Source: Nansenia antarctica
Lineage: Eukaryota; Chordata; Actinopteri; Argentiniformes; Microstomatidae
DNA length: 64,000 bases
Direction: 5' to 3'
Assembly: GCA_963989245.1 (NCBI GenBank)
Contig: OZ022351.1
Span: 18,446,129-18,510,128 of the forward strand
Part shown: in pieces, positions 36,601 to 48,300 of the stretch
How the letters are laid out: every line of letters begins with the position of its first letter
Position numbering within the stretch: the first letter of the stretch is position 1
Position numbers and translations under genes: made by a program
Notes under the pieces: model-generated
Told to the model about the DNA's origin: nothing
Database searches by the model: none
Seen by the model: only the letters and a program-made list of their open reading frames with translations

Positions 36601-39125
36601 AACTACCTACCTACCTACCAACCTACATCTGCCTAACTACCTACATACCTACCTACCTACATCTGCCTAACTACCTACCTACCTACCAACCTACATCTGC
36701 CTAACTACCTACATACCTACCTACCTACATACCTACCAACCTACATCTGCCTAACTACCTACCTACCTACCAACCTACATCTGCCTAACTACCTACATAC
36801 CTACCTACCTACATCTGCCTAACTACCTACATACCTACCTACCTACATCTGCCTAACTACCTACATACCTACCTACCTACCAACCTACATCTGCCTAACT
36901 ACCTACATACCTACCAACCTACATTTGCCTAACTACCTACATACCTACCTCCCAACCTACATCTGCCTAACTACCTACATACCTACCTACATCTGCCTAA
37001 CTACCTACATACCTACCTACATCTGCCTAACTACCTACATACCTACCTACCTACATCTGCCTAACTACCTACATACCTACCAACCTACATCTGCCTAACT
37101 ACCTACATACCAACCTACATCTGCCTAACTACCTACATACCTACCAACCTACATCTGCCTAACTACCTACCTACCAACCTACATCTGCCTAACTACATGC
37201 ATACCAACCTACATCTGCCTACATACCTACCAACCTACATCTACCTAGATACATACCTACATACCTACACCTGCCTAACTACATACACACATACATTACC
37301 TACATATCTACCTACCTACATATCTGCCTACTTATTTACCTACCTACATGTCTTCCTACCTTCCTACATATCTGCTTACATATTTACCTACCTACATGTC
37401 TACCTACCTACATATTTACCTACCTGCATATCTGCCTACATATCTACCTACCTACCTGTCTAAACATCTACCTACCTACATGTCTACCTACCTACCTGTC
37501 TACACATCTACCTACCTACATGTCTACCTACCTACCTGTCTAAACATCTACCTACCTACATGTCTACCTACCTGTCTACCTACCTACCTACATGTCTACC
37601 TACCTACCTACATGTCTACCTACCTACCTACATGTCTACCTACCTACAGATTACCTACATACATATCTAACTACCTACATGCCTACCTACCTACATATCT
37701 GCCTACATATTTACTAGGGATGCACCGGATTGAAAATTCTTGTCCAAAGCCGAATTTAAGGAAACATTTGGCCAAATACCGAATGCCTAACTACCTACAT
37801 ACCTAGGTATTTAAACTGTTCGGCAGTTTTTCATTTATTTTTGTACCATTGCATAAATTAAATCCATTTAGCTTTCTTTTCATGCTTTTCAGAGAAAAAC
37901 GTTTATTGATCACTCTTATTGAACATTCCAGCAGACATTAGGCTATACCAATACAGCAATACAAACAATAACTGAAAACTAGACAGGGACCATTCCTGTG
38001 GAAATTGTGAAGTGTGCTTGCCCCTCACAGCCAGTAGGGGGCAGGTCAGTGGCCAAAACCTATTGCTGACTGTCTGATCAATAGAACTTTTCAGCGATTG
38101 AAAACCCTGATAGACTTCAAAACATATCATTTTGCAAATAATATATTAAAAGTAGCACTGTCTAACGCTAGTATAGGCTCAACTACGGTAGTCATTCTGG
38201 AAAATGAAACAGCAAGCCAACCAATGTGACTTCCAGGATTTAAGCGTATTTGCAGTAGAGCGCCACCAGGGTTAGGCTTAAATAGTGCCCTTGCCACCAC
38301 GTCGGCGCAATGCCGCAATTTGCAGTTAGAAATGACAGAAATAGACTACCATCAGAGTTTTGTCGAGAGCTGGAGGCAGCAAGAAAGATTACGGAGATGG
38401 CCGCCTCATAATTCTCTATGTAGGAAAAAACCCCTGCTACTATTCACCTGTATAACCCTGCTACTATTCACCTGTATAACCCTGCTACTATTCACCTGTA
38501 TAACCCTGCTACTATTCACCTGTATAACCCTGCTACTATTCACCTGTATAACCCTGCTACTATTCACCTGTATACCCTGCTACTATTAGGCCGAATACAT
38601 TCGGTGGCCGAACCTTCGGTGCGTGCATCCCTAATATTTACCTACCTGCTACATGTCTACCTACCTACCTATCTACCTACATACCTATCATCTGCCCGTC
38701 CACCCATCTGCCTACCTACTACCTGACCCCTGCCCTGTTTGTATGTATGGTTGGTGGGTGTAGTGGTGCAGTGTAACATGCTGGTCTGTAATGTTGGACC
38801 TGTCCTGTCTGCTGTGCTCTCTATTCAGTTCATCGAGGGGGACTTTGAGGAGTACCTTGCACAGCTGGAGGATCCCCAGGTGAGCAGGACGTCTCTGTGT
38901 TTGAGGGGGGAAACTGAAATGGACATGACTGACCGGCACACCCATGTTGCATTTCTGACTGGGTTACAAGTTGGTTAAGGGTTACAAGGGTTACAAGGGT
39001 TACAAGGGTTAATGGTTTTGGGTTAATAGGTATGGATTATTGGTTTGAGGTTTTGTATTTGCTGTCTTTTAGGTGCTTGAAACTTTACCGAAGATCAGCT
39101 ATTTTTAGAAAAACACCTGATCCAC

Positions 39126-39183
<58 letters not shown>

Positions 39184-40013
39184 CGCTGTATTCTAAACGT
39201 GTGGTTGTGTGTTTTCAGCACTGGGTCGGAGAAGTGGAGATTAGTGCACTGGCCCTCATGTACAAGTAAGAGTTGTGTTTTTTTAAACCATCATTGTGTG
39301 GGTTTGTTTGTTTATGTTCCTGTTTGTTTGTGTTCTTCTTGTCTGTACCTCAGTATGTTTCTATTGGTTCTTGTAAACAAACGCAAGCAAATATATCCTT
39401 GTTGCGACTAAGGCCGTGTTCGTAAATTCACTAGAGCACACACTGGGTCTCCCCCCTGGTCTCACCCCTTGTGTTGTTCTTATCCCAGGAGAGACTTCCT
39501 CATCTTCCAGCACCCTGGCCAACCCCCCGTCAACATCACCCAGAACGCCTTCCAACAGCAGGTGACCCTGAACACGCATGACCCTGCACACGCATGTCCC
39601 TGCACACGCATGACCCTGCACACGCATGACCCTGCACACGCATAAACCTGCACACGCGTGACCCTGCACACACATGACCCTAATTACACATGATCCTGAA
39701 CAGGTTAGGGTCGTGTAATTACAGCCCTACATATGACCCTGATTCACATTACAGAGCCCAACTGAACTGAAATTGGCCGCCTGGATACGCATCCACCATA
39801 GTCAGCCCAGTATGGTGGGGGTCTGTAGTGTGTAAAGCCCAGTATGGTTGGGGTGTGTAAAGTGTAGTGTGAACTATCAATACTACAACACAGTATTGCC
39901 TTAGCAGCACTAGTACTACTACTAGTTGTCTAGATTATCCATAAACACAACACAGTTCAGTATCAATGCTAATCAATCCAATAAAACTCCACTGTGCTCC
40001 TCCATTGTTTCTA

Positions 40014-40046
<33 letters not shown>

Positions 40047-41328
40047 CCCCGCCTCCAGGTCCTCCTGTGCTTCCTAAATGGCAACCATTATGACAGTGTG
40101 TACCCCATCTCTCGTGTGAAGAACACAGCCCTCTGCCAGTGTGAGTAACTGTGTAACTGAGACGGGGGGGGGGGGGGGGGGGGGGGGGGGGTGGTGGTGG
40201 TGGTATGGGGTAGTTATTTCACCTATCTGTTTGTTACTGCGTCTGTAGGGGGTAGTTGCATATGTGTCGGGCTGGTGCGAGGGGTAACAAGTCGGGAATC
40301 GTGAAGTCGCGGAAATGATCAAAAATGTGTTTAAGTGTTGAAGAGCCCACTCAATATAACAAACAACAGTTTTAGGATCACAAAATACTTATAGTTTGTC
40401 AGCGAGCTCAGCTTGCTTTGGCTTCACTGTAGTCTGCCTTCCTGCTTTGTACTCAGGTGAGTGTTTGTGATCCATGGCTTGTAAACAAAAAAACGAACGT
40501 TTTAGGACTGTTCAAAAGACTGTGATCATCTAGTTATGTGTTTTTAGCATGTTGATGTTCTATCAGCATGTTGTGATGTGCTAAAGATGTTACATAGCAA
40601 AATTCTTCGTTGTTAGCCGCTAGCTAGCGATGGAGCACAGTCTGTTGATTTAGGTTAGATTTTTTCTGCTATTTAGCTTGAGGTGTACCAACATTCAAAT
40701 AAGCATATCTCCTTCAACTATTTTCAGTGTATGAAACATAATTTGAAACTTACAATCTGCACTCCTCCACCTCTACCCTTCCCTCCCTCCCCCCCCTCTC
40801 CTTCTACTCCCCTCCTCCCTCTCCTACTCCCCCTCTACCCCTCCCTCCCTCTCTCTCCTCCTACTCCCCCTCTACCCCTCCTCTATCTCTCTCCTCCTCT
40901 TCCCCTCTACCCCTTCTTTCTCTCCTCCCCCTCCCTCTCCTCCTCCCCCTCTCACCCCTCCCCCCCCCCAGCCATCCTGTATGAGCTGCTGTATGAGCGT
41001 GTGTGTGGCGCCGAGCGCTCTGTCCTGGCGCCGTGCCTGAAGGGAGGAGGTAACCGTGGCGACGACCTCCAGGACGACGCGGCCACGGAGGAGGTCAGGA
41101 GCAGCGACGAGTCAGACCTGGAGGGAGAGGAGGGCTCTGGTGAGGAGGGGTCAGGGGTCAGACCTGGAGGGAGAGGAGGGGCTCTGGTGAGCAGGGGTCA
41201 GGAGGAGAGGAGAGGTTTACACTTTCATTAACTGTGTGTGTGTGTGTCCTACAGGGCTCAAGAAGGAGCAGCTGGCAGTGCCACCAGGGCGGGTCATAAT
41301 GGCCAGTCCTACAGGGTAACTATCTTTA

Positions 41329-41366
<38 letters not shown>

Positions 41367-41801
41367 ACCGTCTAATGTCTCTTCTTTTCAACAGTGGAGG
41401 AATTATTAAACCTATGGATTATAACAACATGATTGACTATGTGTCCGTGTGTGTACGTGTGTGTCCGTGTGTCTGTGTGTGTGTCCGTGTGTGTGTGTGT
41501 GTGTGCGCGCGTCAGGGGCGGGGGAAGGGTCCTCCTCTCTCTCAGAGAGTCAAGCGCTCCCTCAACCCCTCCGTCTTCAGAAACGTAGAGTATGACGTCT
41601 GGATCAAGTCTAAAAGAGGTACACACACACACACACACACATACACACACACACCTGTACCTGTGTAGAACTGACAGTATTGATGCTGTAGTGATGATGA
41701 TAATGTTGTCATAACGTAGTGTCTCCTCCACAGCTCAGCAGAAGCTGGATTTCTGCATTGCTGCTGGTATGCAATACACTGTAGGAGACAAGTGCAAGGT
41801 G

Positions 41802-41862
<61 letters not shown>

Positions 41863-42364
41863 CGTGTGCGTGTGTATGCAGTGGGGTGTGGTGGACACAC
41901 ATTTTACATTTTTAATCATTTCTCAGACGCTTTTATCCAGAGAGACTTACAATAAAGTACATGTGTCTAAAGTAAGTGGATCACAGCAGTCATCGTCAGT
42001 AAAGGTTTCCATGACAACGAGGACCATCGGCAGCCACAGGGCCAGAGAAAAGAAGACAACTTAATATTTTATTTATTTATTTATTTTATTATTTTTACAG
42101 GACATGTTGTTCCTCTGTTAGTTGTATCTCTCTACAGTGTAAGATCTGTGTTCCCTCGTGGCCACGCCCCTCTGACGACCCTGTGGTACTTCCTGATAGT
42201 CTAGCTGATAGTCTAGCTGTCTGCCCCGCACCCTGTAGGTGCGTCTGGACGGCGGTGGGCGGGTCTACAGCGCCTACATACAGGAAGTGTCTCCTGAGAG
42301 CGGCCCGGTCACTGTCTTCATAGAGGAGCTGGGCAGGAAGTAGGACACCTCACCTTCACCATGA

Positions 42365-42418
<54 letters not shown>

Positions 42419-42452
42419 GTCTGTCTGTCTGCCTCTCTCTCCTGTCTGTCTG

Positions 42453-42512
<60 letters not shown>

Positions 42513-43481
42513 AATATATTCTTATGTAGTGTGTGTGTGTGTGTCAGACACTCTGTCCCTCTGTGGAACCTGCGCCCCCCTACGGAGGGCCCCCCCGCCT
42601 GGAGCACCGTGGCCCGAGACGGCAAGAGGCTGAGCAACGGCAGCGGCCCCCCTGGTGAGAACCCCACTGACCCCTACCTGACCCCTGACCTCCCTGGTGA
42701 GAACCCTACTGACCTCTGACCCCTCCCTGACCTCCCTGGTGAGAACCCTACTGACCCCTCCCTGACCTCCCTGGTGAGAACCCTACTGACCCCTCCCTGA
42801 CCTCCCTGGTGAGAACCCTACTGACCTCTGACCCCTCCCTGACCTCCCTGGTGAGAACCCTACTGACCCCTCCCTGACCCCTGACCTCCCTGGTGAGAAC
42901 CCTACTGACCTCTGACCCCTCCCTGACCTCCCTGGTGAGAACCCTACTGACCCCTCCCTGACCCCTGACCTCCCTGGTGAGAACCCTACTGACCTCTGAC
43001 CCCTCCCTGACCTCCCTGGTGAGAACCCTACTGACCCCTCCCTGACCCCTGACCTCCCTGGTGAGAACCCTACTGACCTCTGACCCCTCCCTGACCTCCC
43101 TGGTGAGAACCCTACTGACCCCTCCCTGACCCCTGACCTCCCTGGTGAGAACCCTACTGACCTCTGACCCCTCCCTGACCTCCCTGGTGAGAACCCTACT
43201 GACCCCTCCCTGACCTCCCTGGTGAGAACCCTACTGACCTCTGACATCCTGACCCAGTCCTAGACCATGCTGAAAACTCCAATCTCTCTCTCTCTCTCTC
43301 CAGTTTCAGAGTGGGAGGGTAGAGGAGGAGGGGGAGGGGGGAGGAGGTTGTCAGGGCGTCCCCCCACCCTGCCTGTGTCCCAGGGTCCAAGCCCCCCCCA
43401 GTCTGGCCGTGTGCTGAAGCAGCACTCCTGGCCCCCCCAGGCCACCGTAGACACACACACCAGGTCTGTACCCCCGCACTG

Positions 43482-43525
<44 letters not shown>

Positions 43526-43840
43526 ATTCGTGTCCTACTGTGTTTGTGTGTGGTTTTATTTGTGTTCTACTATGTGTGTATGTTCAGATCTTCACACTGG
43601 GAAGGTGGTGTTCTTAACTGTGTGTGTGTGTGTTGCAGGAAGTCCTCCAGCTCAGCAGAGCAGGCCGCAGCCTTTGGCTTGTCAGAGGAGCAGCGATTGG
43701 CCAAGGAGAAGGAAATGAGGTCACTGGCTCTGCTGGAGATTCTACACAAAGACGAGACCGGCTTCCCTGCCCTGGGGGTGAGACGTCTGTGTGTCTGTCT
43801 GCCTGTCTGCCTGTCTGCCTGTCTGTCTGCCTGTCTGTCT

Positions 43841-43886
<46 letters not shown>

Positions 43887-44286
43887 GGGGTGCAACGGTT
43901 CTCGGTTTTATATTGAACCGTACGGCCATCCACGGTTCAATACGCACTAGTGAATGTCGGTTTACGCTGCGTTCCATTGAAAGTCGGAGGTCGAGTTTGT
44001 CTGGAACACAGTTGCTTCTTGTTCAAGTGTTTGTTCATAGTGAGCGGAGTTGAGACCATGGCAACAGTTTGAGGAAGCCTCGGATTGCAAAAAATCTTCG
44101 TTGTGGGGTCATTAATTTCGGTTTTTAGTCTGTCTGTGTCTGTCTGTCTGTCTCTGTGTGACTGTGTGTCTCTGTCTGTCCGACTCATGCAAGGTCAGCT
44201 ATAACATGGTCAAATGTTAATTTGTAATGTTATCTCTTCCCCTCTCCATCTCCCCCCCCCCGGCTCGGCCAGAGAATCACGGTCAG

Positions 44287-44325
<39 letters not shown>

Positions 44326-45278
44326 AGCCTCAGTTATTACTAATTTACATTTACATGCGTCCGTTATCTCCGCTGATATTCGCGATTGCCATCAAACCTT
44401 TCGCTATCTGGCTTCTTAGTGATGCCAGATTTGAGGGTATTACGAGAGGCAGGGTCACCCACAAAGTGTCGCTTTATGTGGCCGACCTACATTTGTACAT
44501 ATCCAACCCATCCTCTTCTATCCTATCATTATGTCCATTTTGGAGCAATTTTGGTCATTTGCACAACTTGAGAATTGCAGACATGCAGACCTTTTCACCA
44601 GATCACATATGTTTAGTTTCTTATGTCTGTGTGTTGACAGGCATGTAACGTGTGTGTGTGTGTGTTTAGGGGCCTATTGGAGAAGAAGAGCAGCGAACGA
44701 CATCGCCCCCGGCAGCCTCTCCTTCCCCTCCTGTTACCATGACGACGTCCCCATCCCCTGCTCTGAACCCCACCCCTACTTCTGTTAAACCAACTCTAAC
44801 CAAACCAACTGTAACCCATTCTCCTACCTCTACTCTCCTCAAACCAACTGTAACCCATACTCCTACCTCTACTCTCATCAAACCAACCTCTACTGTAACC
44901 AGACCAACTCCCACCCCTACCTCTCCTCTAAACCAACCAACCCTTGCCTCTACTGTAACCAAACCAACTCGTACCCCGACCTCTACTCTAGCCCAACCAA
45001 CTCCTACTCCTTCTCCTACCTCTACTCTAGCCCAACCAACTCCTACTCCTTCTCCTACCTCTACTCTAGCGCAACCAACTCTATCCCAACCAAGCCCTAC
45101 CTCTACTCTAACCCAACCAACCCCAGCCCCTACCTCCACTCTAATCAAACCAACTCCAGCCCCTGCTCACACCACCACTACCACCCTCCCCAGCTCTGTT
45201 TCGATGCCTCCATCCTCTGCCCCTGTCTTAGTGCCTGTCCCCTCCTCCTCCTCCTCCTCCTCTGCCCCTGTCTTAGTG

Positions 45279-45309
<31 letters not shown>

Positions 45310-48300
45310 CCTCTGCCCCTGCACCATCACCCTTTCCTCCTGCCCCCTCACACACTGTCTCTGCCCCCTCACTCCCTCTGGAGGCCTCAGCTGCCCCTGG
45401 TCCCTCCACCTCAGCTGCCCCTAGCCCCTCCCCCTCCTCTATCCCAACTGCCCCTGTTGCCCCATCACATCTGCCCCCTGCCCCTTCCCTCGCCCCCTCT
45501 GTGTCCCACCCCCTCGTCACCTCTGCTCCCATAGTTGTTCAGACAACTGCCCAGGCCCCAACCACTCACTCCTCCGCCCCTCACCCCTTTCTCTCCCAGT
45601 CTTCTTTCTCCCCGCCCTCCCATCTCCATCCCTCTCTCCCTCAGGACCCCCCACCCTGTGAGGCGTCAGTCTCAGCCCCTGCCTTCCACCCAGGTAAGAG
45701 TTCACCTGTCTGCCCCCCACCCCACAAGACAGAGAACGACTTTTGAACCTCTGAATTTGGAATTGAACTTCTATTTCTACGTTGAGTTCTACTGTGTTCA
45801 AAGTTCTTTACTGCCAGTGTGGAAAGGCTTTAAAAGGTGTGTTGGCTCTCCCCCCCACTCCCTCCCCCTCTACTCAGGTGCTGTGCTCCACATGGGTTTG
45901 GCTGTACCTGAACACATGTCCCACCCTGGACACATGTCCCACCCTGGACACGCCCCCAGCCCCCCAGTGGTGAGCCAGCCCGCCATGTCCTACCACCAGC
46001 TGGCCCAGCTGTACCAGGACCCCCTGTTCCCAGGGTTCCCTCTCAGCCAGAAGGACGAGGTGGTCCAGTCGCCCCCCTACTCCTACATGGGGACCGGAGA
46101 AGACCTCCCCAGGGGTGAGTTAGCCTAGCTCTCCTTGCCTAGCATAGAGTTAGCCTAGCTCTCCTTGGCTAGCATAGAGTTAGCCTAGCTCTCCTTGGCT
46201 AGCATAGAGTTAGCCTAGCTCTCCTTGCCTAGCATAGAGTTAGCCTAGCTCTCCTTGCCTAGCATAGAGTTAGCCTAGCTCTCCTTGCCTAGCATACAGT
46301 TAGCCTAGCTCGCCTTGGCTAGCATACAGTTAGCCTAGCTCGCCTTGGCTAGCATACAGTTAGCCTAGCTCGCCTTGGCTAGCATACAGTTAGCCTAGCT
46401 CGCCTTGGCTAGCATACAGTTAGCCTAGCTCTCCTTGGCTAGCATAGAGTTAGCTTAGTTCAGAGCTAGCCTTGTTGTCATAGGCTAGCATAAAGTTAGC
46501 CTAGCTCTCCCAGACTAGAAGAGTTAGCATTGTTCTTCTAGGCTAGCATAGAGGGGAACCTAATTTCACTTGGGAGTAGTCATATGAGTTGTGTATGATG
46601 TTTATAGTTATTTGTTTATCTTGAACTGTTTTGTCTCTCCAAGATATGAAAGTTTTGAGGTTCTTCTTCAACCTGGGCGTCAAGGTAACGACCTTCATTC
46701 AGACACTGAAACCTCATCATCCCACACAGACATGCATGTTACAACACACTATACATGCATGTTACACCCCTACTATACATGCATATTACAACACACTATA
46801 CATGCATGTTACAACACACTATACATGCATGTTACAACACACTATACATGCATGTTACAACTAGGGGTGGGACGATTAGAAAATGTCATGTCACGATTAT
46901 CGTGGGCAAAATAATCGCGATCCACGATATTATCGCGAGAATTAAAAAAAAAAATATATATATATATATAATAAAAAAAATAATGCCAATAAAACACACT
47001 GTAATCACTTTAACTTAGATTTTGTTGTATTTTTAGGACATTTTAAGTCAGTAATTCAGATTCTAGTGGCACATATCTCTGGCCATAATCCGGGTCCTTA
47101 AGAAAGAGCAATTCCTTTTCGGCCAATCAGCACCTTTCATTAACGTACCCAAGGAAGTTTAAAGAACGCACTCCCAGTGTTGCCAACTTCCAGAGCCCCT
47201 TGGCGACTTAATTAGTCAAAAGCGACCAGCGACAAATCTAACTTCCTTTTCTGGTCATTTGGGGAATTACTGTAAAGCATCTAACATATCCTGTATTCCA
47301 CGGTTCACGTTACAACCGAGCTCAGGAGAGACGAGTAGGGATACAGTCTATGGCGAGCGAGGGTTGCCGTCTCCTCTCTCCCTCAACACTCACTCCCGCG
47401 GCCAGTCTGATAGCAGCCGCGGGGAGCGTACCGTTGTTCCCCGGGTCCTCGCAGGGGGTTCGGGCAAAGTTCGGGAAATAACGGACGGTTGTCATGTGTT
47501 TATACAGCATGGATGTTACGTGCCTAATGCCTTTGATGCGCACACTTGCTACTTGCCGCTTTAATCATTGTATTTAGCCTATAGCACAAGTCATGCATTG
47601 AATGTAACCTCAAGTGCTGAACAGTATTAAGTAAACCACAATATATTTGCTAAAGCTTAGGGGCGACCGTGCCTTTTGCAGCCATAGACTGTCACTGCCT
47701 GGTAATAACAAGGAAGGCCAATGACAGTATCCCGTCTAAAGTTTTTCACCAGCCATGGTGAGTAGGCTAGCATACGTTACCTAGTGACTGACTGACAAGG
47801 CTGACTTGACAGTAACGTTACCCATGCAGGCTGAACAATAGCGCGAGACAAGTTCTGTGAGGATATTCGCGCGCGGCTCATGTGAGGAATTGCAATTATA
47901 TTACAGTAACAGTCGCTAACTTGACTGCAAAAGTAATGTAGCCTAGGCTGAAAAATAGCGCCAGACATTTGTTAAACACAGTTTATTCATAACATACGAT
48001 TATGACGATTATTCAAATAATTAAAATTCTCCACGATTAAGTTATCGGGGGTGTTTTTATCGCGATTAACGATAAAAACGATAATCCTCCCATCCCTAGT
48101 TACAACACACTATACATTAGGGCTGTAACGACGGATCGCCCTCCACGGTTCGGCACACGTGTACCGCGGATCAATTGCAAAATGTTAACAAGTAATAATA
48201 TTACTTAATATCTCTTGTAAATCACAATGTAGAGTTGCCATGAAAAGATAGACGCGACAGTTGCAGGCTTTGTTTTACTCTAAAGCGCAATGATAGGTTG

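Larger units (their letters stand above)
37715..38633. mobile_element. hAT element inside the intron 2 array
   Basis: The ends are TAGGGATGCACCGG and TGCATCCCTA, with the 8-bp target duplication atatttac (37707-37714 and 38634-38641). It is 919 bp long and non-autonomous. It contains a copy of an unidentified repeat (38290-38430) and a 24-bp minisatellite (38434-38588). Confidence 0.9.

Noticed and set aside
34372..37706. CRISPR-like array of direct repeats.
   Set aside because: The window is vertebrate, units are directly adjacent with no unique spacers, and lengths vary; it is a minisatellite.
37197..37806. Tyr-Leu-Pro-Thr-rich frames after OTUD4 exon 2.
   Set aside because: They are translations of the intron 2 tacctacatacc minisatellite.
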